NCBI RefSeq assembly: GCF_002858935.1
Contig: NZ_PJRT01000029.1
Coordinates: 1 to 64,000, forward strand
DNA: 64,000 bases
Direction: 5' to 3'
DNA from: Pantoea endophytica
GTDB taxonomy: Bacteria; Pseudomonadota; Gammaproteobacteria; Enterobacterales; Enterobacteriaceae
Under the pieces are notes generated by a model. It had not been told where the DNA came from and made no database searches. It saw only the letters and a program-made list of their open reading frames with translations. Shown piece after piece: positions 28,947-40,453 of this stretch. The translations under genes and the position numbers were made by a program. Positions within the stretch are counted from its first letter, which is position 1; every line of letters begins with the position of its first letter.

Positions 28947-29924
28947 ATGATGCAGGATTTGCGTCTGATATTAATCGTTGTTGGCGCGATCGCCATAATA
29001 GCGCTGCTACTTCATGGACTGTGGACCAGCCATAAAGAGCGCTCCTCCGTGTTTCGTGATCGCCCGCACAAACGTCTGAAACAGCGCGAAGAAGCCGATG
29101 AAGATCTGCTGAGCGAAGAAGATGATGGCGTCGGCGAAGTCCGTGTACGTCGTCCTCGTGATGCGGATGAAGAACCTGAATTCACTGCACGTCCAGCGAG
29201 CGCGCCGCGTGCGCCTGAACCTGTACGTCAACCGGCATCACGTCAGGCTGACCCATTATTAGGCGATCCGCTGCTGGATAACGAGCCAGACGTGCGTAAG
29301 CCGGCTGCGCCGCAAGCGCCAGTGGCGAAGCCAACGCCAGCGCCTGCACCACTACCGATTCAGGCCGATCCTTTGCTGGATAACGAACCGCTTTCCGCGA
29401 CTCAACCTGCACCTGAATTCCTCGCCGCAGAAGAGCCAGAATTCGAACCTGAAGCGCCAGTTGCACATCAACCAGAAGCGCCACAGCCAGCGGCTGCTGC
29501 GCCTGGCAGTAAAAAAGAGGCCGTATTAGTGCTGCACGTCGCTGCACATGCGGGCGGCGAACTGAACGGTGAAGCGCTGTTGCAGGGCATCCTGCAGGCC
29601 GGATTCCAGTTTGGTGAGATGAACATTTTCCATCGCCATCTTAGCCCAGCCGGCAGCGGTCCGGTGCTGTTTAGCCTGGCGAACATGGTGAAGCCGGGTT
29701 CATTCGATCCGGATCAAATGGGGAATTTCTCTACGCCTGGCGTCTCGATCTTCATGATGGTGCCGTCGTACGGCGATGCGAATCAGAACTTCAAGCTGAT
29801 GCTGCAATCCGCGCAGCGTATCGCTGATGATGTAGGCGGCGTGGTGCTGGATGATGAGCGTCGCATGATGACGCCGCAGAAGCTGGAAACCTACAAAACG
29901 CGTATTCGCGAAGTTATCGGTTAA
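28947..29924 (+). CDS. zipA: Cell division protein ZipA
   Basis: ATG at 28947 ([21 protein letters not shown]) gives 325 residues. The N-terminal membrane anchor (5-27) is followed by a charged stretch, a long proline/alanine-rich linker (~85-185) with a twice-repeated PLLDNEP motif, and the FtsZ-binding C-terminal domain (~190-325). ZipA tethers FtsZ to the inner membrane. It is divergent from cysZ and precedes ligA. Confidence 0.97.
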   Translation: MMQDLRLILIVVGAIAIIALLLHGLWTSHKERSSVFRDRPHKRLKQREEADEDLLSEEDDGVGEVRVRRPRDADEEPEFTARPASAPRAPEPVRQPASRQADPLLGDPLLDNEPDVRKPAAPQAPVAKPTPAPAPLPIQADPLLDNEPLSATQPAPEFLAAEEPEFEPEAPVAHQPEAPQPAAAAPGSKKEAVLVLHVAAHAGGELNGEALLQGILQAGFQFGEMNIFHRHLSPAGSGPVLFSLANMVKPGSFDPDQMGNFSTPGVSIFMMVPSYGDANQNFKLMLQSAQRIADDVGGVVLDDERRMMTPQKLETYKTRIREVIG

Positions 29925-29953
29925 TCGCCGCTAGCTGAGTCAAAACAAGTATA

Positions 29954-29977
29954 ACCCCCGCCTGTCGGGGGTTTTTT
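29954..29977 (+). terminator. Terminator between zipA and ligA
   Basis: ACCCCCG and CGGGGGT form a 7-bp stem with a five-base loop and then T6. It ends 16 nt before ligA, so ligA may use readthrough or a promoter within zipA. Confidence 0.85.
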
Positions 29978-29986
29978 ATCGGATAA

Positions 29987-32011
<2,025 letters not shown>

Positions 32012-32012
32012 T

Positions 32013-32231
32013 GTGGATAAACAGCAACTGGTTGAAATCGCCAATACCGTGATGCCGTTCGGCAAGTACAAGGGCAGAGCGCTGATTGATGTGCCGGAGG
32101 AGTATTTGCTGTGGTTCGCTCGCAAAGATGAATTCCCGGCCGGTAAGTTAGGCGAATTGATGCAGCTGACGCTGACCATCAAGATCGAAGGGCTGGAAGG
32201 TTTAATCAAACCGCTCAAGCGCAATGAATAA
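32013..32231 (+). CDS. ypeB: YpeB family protein (DUF3820)
   Basis: The 72-residue product starts at GTG, one base past the ligA stop, so the genes are probably coupled. It has MPFGKYKGRALIDVPEEYLLWF, the hallmark of DUF3820. The function is not established; linkage to ligA is conserved in E. coli. Confidence 0.92.
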   Translation: MDKQQLVEIANTVMPFGKYKGRALIDVPEEYLLWFARKDEFPAGKLGELMQLTLTIKIEGLEGLIKPLKRNE

Positions 32232-32234
32232 CAA

Positions 32235-32258
32235 AACGGCCCGCTTTTGCGGGCCGTT
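32235..32258. terminator. Bidirectional terminator between ypeB and yfeH
   Basis: AACGGCCCGC and GCGGGCCGTT form a 10-bp perfect stem with a TTTT loop between the two convergent genes. Confidence 0.85.
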
Positions 32259-32262
32259 GTAT

Positions 32263-33264
32263 TTAGGACTTCTGCGCTTCTACTTGCTGCTGCGCCAGCC
32301 GTTTTTCATTGCCGGCTTTATAGCGCTGGGCAATGAAAGAACACACCATTAACTGCACCTGATGGAAGATCATCAGCGGCAGCACGATAATCCCCACGGA
32401 ACTGGCCGGGAACAGGATGTTGGCCATCGGGACACCGTTCGCCAGACTCTTTTTCGAGCCACAGAACAGCACCACAATCTCGTCCGCACGGCTGAAGCCA
32501 AACAGGCGCGATGCCGCCAGGTTAATCGCCAGTGCGATAAACAGCACCAGCACGCTGCCAACCAGAATCCACAGCAAGGTATCCACGCCCACGCGATGCC
32601 AAATGCCGTTCACCACCGCTTCACTGAAGGCGGAGTAAACCACCAGCAGAATCGAGGTTTGGTCGGTTTTACCAATCAGGCTGCGATGCTTCTCGACCCA
32701 CGCGCCAATCCAGCGACGCGACAGATGTCCTAAAACAAACGGCACCAGCAGTTGCAGCATAATTTTGCCAATCTGCTCCAGACCGTTGCCCGGCATTTCG
32801 CTATGCACATTCATCACCAGATTCACCAGCAGCGGCGAGACAAATACGCCGAGCAGGCTGGAGGCTGAAGCTGCACAGACCGCAGCGGCGACGTTGCCGC
32901 CCGCCATTGAGGTGAAGGCGATTGAGGATTGCACGGTCGCTGGCAGAATACACAGATAGATAAAGCCGGTGTAAATCTCCGGGCTGACGTTAACCGGATG
33001 CCACCAGACAATCAGCAAACCAATAATCGGGAAAATCACAAAGGTGCTGCACATAATCCACAAGTGCAAACGCCAGTGGCTGCTGCCGGCAATGATCTTC
33101 TCGCGCGACAGTTTGGCGCCATGCATAAAGAACAGCAGGGCGATGGCGGCGGTGGTCAGATATTCGAAGATATCGACAAAGACGCCTTTGGCAGGAATAA
33201 AGCTGGCCAGCAGCACGGTAATGATGAGTTTAATCATCATCGGATCGAGGCGTAAAAATCCCAT
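32263..33264 (-). CDS. yfeH: Bile acid:sodium symporter family protein YfeH
   Basis: The 333-residue inner-membrane protein has about nine or ten hydrophobic segments. AIALLFFMHGAKLSREKI, PATVQSSIAFTSMAGGNV and VLFCGSKKSLANGVPMA match E. coli YfeH. The substrate is unknown. It is divergent from the LysR gene yfeR, which may regulate it. Confidence 0.93.
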   Translation of the reverse strand: MGFLRLDPMMIKLIITVLLASFIPAKGVFVDIFEYLTTAAIALLFFMHGAKLSREKIIAGSSHWRLHLWIMCSTFVIFPIIGLLIVWWHPVNVSPEIYTGFIYLCILPATVQSSIAFTSMAGGNVAAAVCAASASSLLGVFVSPLLVNLVMNVHSEMPGNGLEQIGKIMLQLLVPFVLGHLSRRWIGAWVEKHRSLIGKTDQTSILLVVYSAFSEAVVNGIWHRVGVDTLLWILVGSVLVLFIALAINLAASRLFGFSRADEIVVLFCGSKKSLANGVPMANILFPASSVGIIVLPLMIFHQVQLMVCSFIAQRYKAGNEKRLAQQQVEAQKS

Positions 33265-33366
33265 TGTTAAAATCCGGTTAAATTTAAAAAAATGATGGTG
33301 CTGATTGTGCGCCTGCTGGGTTTAGAAATAAAATTGATTTATTGCATCAATCTATGAGCGATATCG

Positions 33367-34287
33367 ATGAATTACACCTTACGTCAGTTGCGTACCTTTG
33401 TCGCGGTGGCGCATCACGGCAGCTTCAGTCTGGCCGGCCAAGCGATTGGTTTAAGTCAGTCGGCGGTCAGCCATAGCATTAAAGAGCTGGAAGCGGAAAT
33501 GGGCGTGCGCTTACTCGATCGCACTACGCGGGAAGTAATGCTGACCGAGGCGGGGCAGCAGCTGGCCACACGGCTTAATCGTCTGCTGGACGACCTCAAT
33601 ACCACCGTGTTGGATGTGCGCAGCTATGGCGAACAGCGCAGCGGCACGGTGCGTGTTGCCGCCAGCCAAACGCCTTCTGCCCATCTGATGCCGCAGTGCC
33701 TGGCCAGCAGCCAGCAGCGCTATCCGGATATCCGCGTCATCCTGCATGACCGCGTACAGCAATGGGTGCTGCAAAGCGTACGCAATGCGGAGGTTGATTT
33801 TGGCATTGTAATTGGCCCGCTCAACGACACTGATTTTGACAGCGAAGAGATTCTGCAGGAGCCTTTTTTACTGCTGTGTCATGAAGATGACGAGCTGGCG
33901 CAAATTGAACAGGCGCAATGGTCGATGCTGGCCGGACGCAATATGGTGCTACAGGATTATGCTTCCGGCAGTCGCGTGTTAGTTGATGCCGCGCTGCAAC
34001 AGCTGGCGTTGAGTGTGCATGTGGTGCAGGAAATCGGTCATCCCGCTACGCTTTATCCGATGGTGGAAGCGGGAATTGGCATCAGCATTCTGCCTGCGCT
34101 GGCCTTGCCGTTGCCGTCAGGACGCAAACTCACGGTGCGGCGTCTTTATCCGGAAATTAATCGCAGCCTGATGCTGATAAAGCGCAAAAACCGCTCGCTG
34201 ACACCCGCCGCAGAAGCGATCTGGCAGGAAGTGCGCCAGCAGGCAGCCCTGCTGACGCAACAACGCATGCTAAAGCCGGCGTTTTAA
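33367..34287 (+). CDS. yfeR: LysR-family transcriptional regulator YfeR
   Basis: The 306-residue regulator has an N-terminal helix-turn-helix ([44 protein letters not shown]) and a substrate-binding domain. It matches E. coli YfeR in [20 protein letters not shown]. It is divergent from yfeH with a 102-bp shared region. Its stop overlaps the stop of the convergent FlxA-like gene by three bases. Confidence 0.92.
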   Translation: MNYTLRQLRTFVAVAHHGSFSLAGQAIGLSQSAVSHSIKELEAEMGVRLLDRTTREVMLTEAGQQLATRLNRLLDDLNTTVLDVRSYGEQRSGTVRVAASQTPSAHLMPQCLASSQQRYPDIRVILHDRVQQWVLQSVRNAEVDFGIVIGPLNDTDFDSEEILQEPFLLLCHEDDELAQIEQAQWSMLAGRNMVLQDYASGSRVLVDAALQQLALSVHVVQEIGHPATLYPMVEAGIGISILPALALPLPSGRKLTVRRLYPEINRSLMLIKRKNRSLTPAAEAIWQEVRQQAALLTQQRMLKPAF

Positions 34288-34613
34288 ACGTAAACGTTGA
34301 TTTGATTGGTATCAGTTGGGCGGTTAATACCATCAGCTTTGGTGGCCGCAGGTTGCTGTGCTTCCTGTTTCTGTTGCGCTTTCTCAGCTTGCTGCTGCTC
34401 AATTTGCGCGATTTGCGCTTCAATCATTTGAATCTGTGATTGCAGCATCTGCTCCTGTTCAGACTTTTGCTCATCGGTGAGCGTATCGTCGCTGGAAAGA
34501 TCTTTCAGCTGCTTAGTGATGGATTGAATCTGTTTATAGAGGCTGGCGATTTCTGAGGTAGAACCGCCGCCGCTACTTGCGGTGCTGACACTACCTACGC
34601 TGGATATAGACAT
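34284..34613 (-). CDS. FlxA-like coiled-coil protein
   Basis: ATG at 34613 follows AAGGAG, giving 109 residues. After a serine/glycine-rich start ([18 protein letters not shown]) come heptad-rich stretches ([32 protein letters not shown]) that predict a coiled coil, then a disordered tail. The sequence resembles the FlxA family, linked to flagellar regulons, but a role is not shown. It converges on yfeR. Confidence 0.8.
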   Translation of the reverse strand: MSISSVGSVSTASSGGGSTSEIASLYKQIQSITKQLKDLSSDDTLTDEQKSEQEQMLQSQIQMIEAQIAQIEQQQAEKAQQKQEAQQPAATKADGINRPTDTNQINVYV

Positions 34614-34743
34614 GGTTTTCTCCTTGCAATAGACCATTATCGTTATCGGTTAGAGTATAAGGAGGCTTGAGGGCAGGGAGTGTTAAACTTGCGAAAAGGG
34701 TTCGTTGGGATTTAGCGCATTAACCACAGATTTAACGCATAGC

Positions 34744-34770
34744 AAAAAGGCGCCTTTAGGGCGCCTTTTT
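34744..34770 (-). terminator. Terminator of the valUXY-lysV transcript
   Basis: AAAAAGGCGCC and GGCGCCTTTTT form a GC-rich stem with a T-run, directly after tRNA-Lys on the minus strand. Confidence 0.9.
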
Positions 34771-34774
34771 ACAT

Positions 34775-34850
34775 TGGTGGGTCGTGCAGGATTCGAACCT
34801 GCGACCAATTGATTAAAAGTCAACTGCTCTACCAACTGAGCTAACGACCC
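34775..34850 (-). tRNA. lysV: tRNA-Lys (anticodon TTT)
   Basis: The 76-nt cloverleaf with encoded CCA starts GGGTCGTTAGCTCAG on the minus strand; the anticodon loop is CTTTTAA. It is the last of four co-oriented tRNA genes. Confidence 0.98.
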
Positions 34851-34854
34851 GAAG

Positions 34855-34930
34855 TGGTGGGTGATGACGGGCTCGAACCGCCGACCCCCTCCTTGTAAGG
34901 GAGATGCTCTACCAACTGAGCTAATCACCC
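34855..34930 (-). tRNA. valY: tRNA-Val (anticodon TAC), copy 3
   Basis: The 76-nt gene with encoded CCA reads GGGTGATTAGCTCAG on the minus strand; the anticodon loop is CTTACAA. It is identical to the two other copies and lies 4 nt from tRNA-Lys. Confidence 0.98.
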
Positions 34931-34971
34931 ACTTCGGTACTGCTTAACAAGAGTGTCATCTGACTAAGATA

Positions 34972-35047
34972 TGGTGGGTGATGACGGGCTCGAACCGCCG
35001 ACCCCCTCCTTGTAAGGGAGATGCTCTACCAACTGAGCTAATCACCC
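34972..35047 (-). tRNA. valX: tRNA-Val (anticodon TAC), copy 2
   Basis: This is the middle of three identical tRNA-Val genes in one transcript; the flanking spacers are 41 nt and 49 nt. Confidence 0.98.
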
Positions 35048-35096
35048 ATATCTTATCTCTTGTTCACTGCGGGCCATCTTTAAACCTTCTAAAGAG

Positions 35097-35172
35097 TGGT
35101 GGGTGATGACGGGCTCGAACCGCCGACCCCCTCCTTGTAAGGGAGATGCTCTACCAACTGAGCTAATCACCC
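35097..35172 (-). tRNA. valU: tRNA-Val (anticodon TAC), copy 1
   Basis: This is the promoter-proximal tRNA-Val gene of the four-tRNA operon, with encoded CCA. Confidence 0.98.
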
Positions 35173-35189
35173 CCGCTGTGTGGAGTCGC

Positions 35190-35217
35190 ATTATAGGGAT
35201 CCTTCAAAGTGAGTCAA
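35190..35217 (-). promoter_or_regulatory. Promoter of the tRNA operon
   Basis: TTGACT (complement of 35212-35217), 16 bp, TATAAT (complement of 35190-35195), then a GC-rich discriminator GCGAC typical of stringently controlled stable-RNA promoters. Confidence 0.9.
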
Positions 35218-35340
35218 CGGTTTTTAAAACTTAAATGTGCGTTCGCTTTAAAAATAATCATCGTGGGGCGCTTTTCGCCAATGTGCTGGTTTTATTAGCA
35301 GAAAAGCGCACAGCAAACCGGGATGCCACCGCGACAATCA

Positions 35341-35368
35341 TTGAGGAATCAGCCTCACCTGCTAGAAT
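35341..35368 (+). promoter_or_regulatory. Putative gltX promoter
   Basis: TTGAGG at 35341-35346 and TAGAAT at 35363-35368 are 16 bp apart, about 77 bp before gltX, in the divergent region shared with the tRNA operon. Confidence 0.6.
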
Positions 35369-35445
35369 GTGCGCACTGTTTTTTCGCGTTAACCCGTTTT
35401 TTTGTCATCCAGACAATGAAACCTGCGCATTTAAGGCAATGCTGA

Positions 35446-36867
35446 ATGAAAATCAAAACTCGCTTCGCACCCAGCCCAACGGGCTATCTGCACGTAGGCG
35501 GTGCTCGTACTGCTCTTTACTCCTGGCTTTATGCTCGCCATAACAAAGGCGAATTCGTTCTGCGTATCGAAGATACCGATCTGGAGCGTTCCACACCGGA
35601 AGCCATTGAAGCCATCATGGATGGTATGAACTGGCTGAGCCTTAACTGGGATGAAGGTCCGTATTATCAGACCAAGCGTTTTGATCGCTACAACGCGGTG
35701 ATCGACGACATGCTGGAAGCGGGCACGGCCTATAAATGCTACTGCAGTAAAGAACGTCTCGATGCGCTGCGTGAAGAGCAGATGGAAAAAGGCGAAAAGC
35801 CGCGTTATGACGGCCGCTGCCGCGACAGCCATGAACATCACGCCGCTGATGAGCCGTGCGTGGTGCGCTTCCGCAACCCGCAGGACGGTTCTGTCATCTT
35901 TGACGATCAGATTCGTGGTCCGATTGAATTCAGTAATCAGGAACTGGATGACCTGATCATTCGTCGTACCGACGGTTCACCCACCTATAACTTCTGTGTG
36001 GTGGTGGATGACTGGGATATGGGCATCACTCACGTGATTCGTGGTGAAGACCATATCAACAACACGCCACGCCAGATCAATATCCTGAAAGCGATCGGTG
36101 CAGAAGTGCCAACTTACGCGCACGTATCAATGATCCTCGGCGATGACAGTAAGAAGTTGTCCAAACGTCATGGCGCTGTTGGCGTGATGCAGTATCGTGA
36201 TGACGGTTATTTGCCGGAAGCGCTGCTCAACTATCTGGTACGTCTTGGCTGGTCACATGGCGATCAGGAGATTTTCAGCGTGCCGGAAATGGCAGAGCTG
36301 TTCACTCTGGATGCCGTGAGTAAGTCGGCCAGTGCTTTCAATACTGAAAAACTGCAGTGGCTAAATCATCACTACATTAATACGCTGCCGCCGGAGTACG
36401 TTGCTACGCAGCTGCAATGGCATATTGAGCAGCAGAAGATTGATACCCGCACCGGTCCGGAGTTGGCAAAGCTGGTTACCTTACTGGGCGAGCGTTGCAA
36501 AACCCTGGTAGAGATCGCGGCATCTTGCCGTTACTTCTATGAAGAGTTTGAAGCCTTTGATGCTGACGCGGCGAAGAAGCATCTGCGTCCGGTCGCGCGT
36601 CAGCCGCTGGAAGTGGTGCGCGACAAACTGGCTGCAATCAGCGACAGCAACTGGAACGCAGAGAATGTGCATCATGCAATTCAGTCTGCGGCAGATGAGC
36701 TGGAGCTGGGGATGGGCAAAGTCGGTATGCCACTGCGTGTAGCGGTGACCGGTTCTGGTCAGTCACCGGCGCTGGATGTGACGGTGGAAGCGATTGGTCG
36801 CAGCCGCAGCGTTGCGCGAATCGAAAAAGCGCTGGCATTCATCGCGGAGCGCGAAGCAAACGCATAA
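35446..36867 (+). CDS. gltX: Glutamyl-tRNA synthetase
   Basis: GltX charges tRNA-Glu. The 473-residue class I synthetase has the HIGH-type motif [15 protein letters not shown] (residues 7-21) and the KMSKS-type motif [10 protein letters not shown] zinc-site region with cysteines ([23 protein letters not shown]) lies near residues 98-130. Divergence from valU matches E. coli. Confidence 0.98.
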   Translation: MKIKTRFAPSPTGYLHVGGARTALYSWLYARHNKGEFVLRIEDTDLERSTPEAIEAIMDGMNWLSLNWDEGPYYQTKRFDRYNAVIDDMLEAGTAYKCYCSKERLDALREEQMEKGEKPRYDGRCRDSHEHHAADEPCVVRFRNPQDGSVIFDDQIRGPIEFSNQELDDLIIRRTDGSPTYNFCVVVDDWDMGITHVIRGEDHINNTPRQINILKAIGAEVPTYAHVSMILGDDSKKLSKRHGAVGVMQYRDDGYLPEALLNYLVRLGWSHGDQEIFSVPEMAELFTLDAVSKSASAFNTEKLQWLNHHYINTLPPEYVATQLQWHIEQQKIDTRTGPELAKLVTLLGERCKTLVEIAASCRYFYEEFEAFDADAAKKHLRPVARQPLEVVRDKLAAISDSNWNAENVHHAIQSAADELELGMGKVGMPLRVAVTGSGQSPALDVTVEAIGRSRSVARIEKALAFIAEREANA

Positions 36868-36874
36868 TGTGAAA

Positions 36875-36900
36875 AAGCCGGAAGCATCTGCTTCCGGCTT
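36875..36900. terminator. Terminator between gltX and yfeC
   Basis: AAGCCGGAAGC and GCTTCCGGCTT form an 11-bp perfect stem, with an A-run before and ATTTATT after, between two convergent genes. Confidence 0.85.
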
Positions 36901-36902
36901 AT

Positions 36903-37256
36903 TTATTCTTCCTGAATCCCCAGACGTTCCAGTACGCCTCGAATTCCCTCCCGCAACAACAACGCCGCAAATTGATCTTGCTCCGCTGCCGTCATTTGCT
37001 GGACAGAATTTATTAATAACGCAGGTAACGTATTTTGTTGTGCACCGTAATTAGCCGCCGGTTCGTTCGCGTGGCGGGTGGATTGAACAAAGCTCTTTAC
37101 GCGCTCATCTATATGGATCAATCGCGCTTTACCGCCCTGAACACCGGGCTTTGGCGTGGTTGTCCAGTTTTCACGCTTGATCCATTTATTCACCGTTTGC
37201 CGACTGTAGCCCGTTTCCTGCGCGAGCTCCTCGGGGGTAAGCCATTCCTTTTTCAC
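36903..37256 (-). CDS. yfeC: YfeC-like DNA-binding protein (DUF1323 type)
   Basis: The 117-residue protein starts MKKEWLTPEELAQETGYSRQ, a helix-turn-helix (ELAQETGYSRQTVNKWIKRE), followed by GGKARLIHIDERV. A second helical part (~75-117) may dimerise. It is convergent with gltX, as yfeC/yfeD are in E. coli. The targets are unknown; the name is by synteny and partial similarity. Confidence 0.75.
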   Translation of the reverse strand: MKKEWLTPEELAQETGYSRQTVNKWIKRENWTTTPKPGVQGGKARLIHIDERVKSFVQSTRHANEPAANYGAQQNTLPALLINSVQQMTAAEQDQFAALLLREGIRGVLERLGIQEE

Positions 37257-37367
37257 GATGCTGTCCCTGTTAAATACATTAGTTCTACATATTACAACAA
37301 AACGTAACGGGGAAAAGTAACCTGAACAGAAAATGCCTTCTGCTCTCCAACAAAAGGCAAAATTCGG

Positions 37368-38156
37368 TTATTGCGCCTGGCTCACTGCGGGTTGTTCCGG
37401 ACGGAAAGCGATGAAATAGGTGAGGCCAACAAAAATTGCACCGCCCACGCCGTTACCGAGGAACACCGCGATCACGTTTGGCGCAAATTCCGCCCAGCTC
37501 ATCTGCCCGGCAAAAATTGCCGCCGGAACAATAAACATGTTTGCGACGACGTGCTGGAAGCCAATCGCCACGAACGCCATCACCGGGAACCACATACCGA
37601 AAATTTTACCTACCACATCTTTACTGGCGAAGGCGAGCCACACCGCCAGACACACCAGCCAGTTGCAGCCCACGCCGGAAATAAAGGCATGCAGGAAATC
37701 GGCATTCACTTTTGCGTGCGCAATCGCCACGGTTTTTTTCAGGTAATCGCCTTCGGTCATGCCCAGCATGTGACCAAAGAACCATGCAACCGCAACGCTG
37801 CCAATGAAATTGGCGAGGGTAACCCAAAACCAGTTACGCAGAACGCTGAAGCCACTGATGCGACGAGCGAACCAGGCGATGGGCATCGTCATCATATTGC
37901 CGGTCAGCAGCTCGCCGCCCGCCAGTACCGTCATGATCAACCCGACCGGGAACACCGCAGCGCCGAGCAGCACGCCGAATGAACCCCATTCAGCAGGCAG
38001 TTGGTTAATGACATGCAGATCGAGCAGGAAGCCAGTGGCGATAAACGCACCGGCCATAAAGCCAAGAATCAACAAGGTGGAGATAGGCAGGCGGCTTTTA
38101 GCCACGCCAGCTTGAATCGCCAGTTGGGCGATCTCTTTAGGTGTATGCAGCGACAT
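37368..38156 (-). CDS. Formate/nitrite transporter (FNT) family channel
   Basis: The 262-residue inner-membrane protein has six hydrophobic segments. FNT signatures are GGELLTGNMM, the CNWLVCLAVWLAF block and FQHVVANMFIVP, whose His is the conserved pore histidine. The family moves small monovalent anions such as formate, nitrite or hydrosulfide. No formate or nitrite enzyme gene is adjacent, so the ion is undetermined. Confidence 0.85.
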   Translation of the reverse strand: MSLHTPKEIAQLAIQAGVAKSRLPISTLLILGFMAGAFIATGFLLDLHVINQLPAEWGSFGVLLGAAVFPVGLIMTVLAGGELLTGNMMTMPIAWFARRISGFSVLRNWFWVTLANFIGSVAVAWFFGHMLGMTEGDYLKKTVAIAHAKVNADFLHAFISGVGCNWLVCLAVWLAFASKDVVGKIFGMWFPVMAFVAIGFQHVVANMFIVPAAIFAGQMSWAEFAPNVIAVFLGNGVGGAIFVGLTYFIAFRPEQPAVSQAQ

Positions 38157-38517
38157 AGTTCACTTTTCTTTTATGGATTAATGGGGACGTTGCTGGCCGG
38201 TCATTGAGAGAACACCCTGGTAGGATGACCGGTTAATTAGCGCGCTAAGTTTTACACGCACTTTTAACGAAAACAAGACTGCTTCTAACATCTTTAACCT
38301 AAAGTTAACGCAGGGTTGAGGTTGGAGTGGGGAAGCATTGCCGGATGGTGCATATAAATAGTCGCGCAGCGGGATGGCGTGTTGAAAAAAAACCATGCTG
38401 ACGCGGGGTTGACGCCTTTTTCAGCGATCAAACACAGAACGAGAATTTGACGTTGACACTCAAGGGGCGGTTTCATATTATCCCGTCCGTCGAGTTTACT
38501 CGGCAGTTTTTCGGTTC
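38157..38517. other. Intergenic region before tRNA-Ala genes (361 bp)
   Basis: No gene is visible apart from the tRNA promoter at its right end; it also holds the leader of the FNT channel gene at its left end. Rather AT-rich, with no strong hairpins noted. Confidence 0.5.
38453..38481 (+). promoter_or_regulatory. Promoter of the tRNA-Ala pair
   Basis: TTGACA (38453-38458), 17 bp, TATTAT (38476-38481), then the GC-rich discriminator CCCGTCCG, as expected for a stringently controlled tRNA promoter. Confidence 0.9.
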
Positions 38518-38593
<76 letters not shown>

Positions 38594-38635
38594 AACCGCT
38601 CCCAACGGTTTGACCGAAAAATGATTTCCAGATGT

Positions 38636-38711
<76 letters not shown>

Positions 38712-38851
38712 AATCTCTGTTCATTCTGAACACATTCAAAAAAATACCTTCTTAAACGCAACGCAGTAAATTGCGATTTTTGTCGTTTGAAGGGCCGCCA
38801 TTTTGGCGACCTCATCACTCACGACGCAAATTATCATCAGGCCGTAACAGC

Positions 38852-40453
38852 CTACGGCTGCAATTGCAGCACCCGGAAACCGTGCGTGCCATCGCGATCC
38901 AGCTGCGCCACTAAACCGTATTCCCAGTCCAGATACGCCTGCATCACGCCCGCTTCAATATCGGTGCCTTCATATGGACGGCGATAGCGATCAATGGCCG
39001 GGGACAACAGTTGCTGCTCTCCCTGCTCCGTTGGCAAACCCGCTTCGCGCCAGGCAGCGTTACCGCCCTCCAGCACAAACACCGGCTTGCCGGTCAGCTC
39101 AGCCACTTGTTGCACCGCATAACCCGCTAGCAGGCTGCTGCCGCAGGTCAGAACATAGCGACGTGCCTCCGGCAACAACGCTTTGCCTTGCTGCTGCAGG
39201 GTAGAGCGCAGCAACCAGGCCGCGCCCGGAATATGGCTGTTGAGATGGTTCGCGCGCGTGGTGAAATCCAGTACCTGCGTTTGTCCTTCCTGCAACCATT
39301 CCGCTAACTGCTGCGGTGAGATGAATTCGGGTTGAGCGACGGGCGGCACCTGCGCTTTCCAGTTACCGCGTTCACTGAAATCACTGGCCTGCAGCTCCTC
39401 CAGCACCGAAACCTGCCAGCCAAGCTGCGCCAGCCAGGATGCGGTCATATTGGCGCGCACGCCGTCATCATCAATTAGCACAATGCGCGCACCGCGCACG
39501 CTGGCGTAATGATCGGTCTCCTGCACCAGTTGACCTCCCGGCACATGGCGGCTGCCAGGCAGATGCCCGGCGGCGTATTCGTCGGCATCACGCACATCAA
39601 ACAGATAAGTGGTACGCGTCTCCTGCTGCCAGCGTTTCAGCGTGGCGAGTGGGATACGTTCCACACCGGCGCGATCGGCGATGATGCGCGCATTGTTCGC
39701 CGCCTGACGCTGTGCGGTTTCGCTGGCCTCACCGTAGCGGCGCGACTGGCCTTTATCCAGCGCATGCCCGGCCAGCGTCCAGCCGATGGTACCATTACGC
39801 AGTGCGAACACCGGATTGCGAATCCCGGCGTTCACCAGCGATTGCGTACCAATGATACTGCGCGTGCGGCCGGCGCAGTTCACTATCACCGTGGTCTCCG
39901 GCGATGGCGCGATGTCACGCACGCGCAGCACCAGTTCACCGCCCGGCACGCTGGTGGCGCCTGGAATACTCATGGTTTGATATTCATCGAAACGACGCGC
40001 ATCGAGCACTACCACGTTAGCATCGCTGTTAATCAGCTGATGCACCTCGTCCGCAGATAAAGAAGGTGTGTGATTGTGATGCTCAACCAGTTCGCCAAAC
40101 GCTTTGCTGGGTGAATTCACGTCGATAAACAGTTCGCCGCCCGCCGCTTGCCAGCCGGCCAAATCATCTGCCAGCAGCGCGACATTGCTGTAACCCAGCG
40201 CGGCAATCCGTTCGGCAGCGGTTTGCGCCAGGCCTTCGTTACCGTCATACAGCGTGATCGCGGTGGTGCGCTGCGGAATGCGGTCCAGCAGCTCAAGCTC
40301 CAGTTTTGACAGTGGAATATTCACCGCAAACAACGGATGCGCGGTGGCAAACAGCGCTTCATCGCGCACATCGACAATCGCCACTTCCTGCTGCTGACGC
40401 AGGGCCTCAATAATTTCCGCCGCCTGGCGTAAAGGGAAAACCGGTTTAGTCAT
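38852..40453 (-). CDS. Four-domain rhodanese-like sulfurtransferase
   Basis: ATG at 40453 (MTKPVFPLRQAAEIIEAL) gives 533 residues and overlaps the dioxygenase stop by 8 nt; the longer upstream frame lies inside that gene. Four rhodanese modules are seen at ~1-115, ~125-260, ~270-390 and ~395-520. At the catalytic loop, modules 2 and 4 have cysteine (VIVNCAGRTRS, YVLTCGSSLLAG), while modules 1 and 3 have aspartate (ITLYDGNEG, VLIDDDGVRA) and should be inactive. The protein probably moves sulfane sulfur or removes sulfur released by the two upstream oxidative enzymes. Confidence 0.88.
   Translation of the reverse strand: MTKPVFPLRQAAEIIEALRQQQEVAIVDVRDEALFATAHPLFAVNIPLSKLELELLDRIPQRTTAITLYDGNEGLAQTAAERIAALGYSNVALLADDLAGWQAAGGELFIDVNSPSKAFGELVEHHNHTPSLSADEVHQLINSDANVVVLDARRFDEYQTMSIPGATSVPGGELVLRVRDIAPSPETTVIVNCAGRTRSIIGTQSLVNAGIRNPVFALRNGTIGWTLAGHALDKGQSRRYGEASETAQRQAANNARIIADRAGVERIPLATLKRWQQETRTTYLFDVRDADEYAAGHLPGSRHVPGGQLVQETDHYASVRGARIVLIDDDGVRANMTASWLAQLGWQVSVLEELQASDFSERGNWKAQVPPVAQPEFISPQQLAEWLQEGQTQVLDFTTRANHLNSHIPGAAWLLRSTLQQQGKALLPEARRYVLTCGSSLLAGYAVQQVAELTGKPVFVLEGGNAAWREAGLPTEQGEQQLLSPAIDRYRRPYEGTDIEAGVMQAYLDWEYGLVAQLDRDGTHGFRVLQLQP

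Noticed and set aside
34775..35172. Repeats spaced 117 and 125 bp apart, considered as a CRISPR-like array
   Set aside because: The repeats are complete tRNA genes (three Val, one Lys) with cloverleaf and CCA end.
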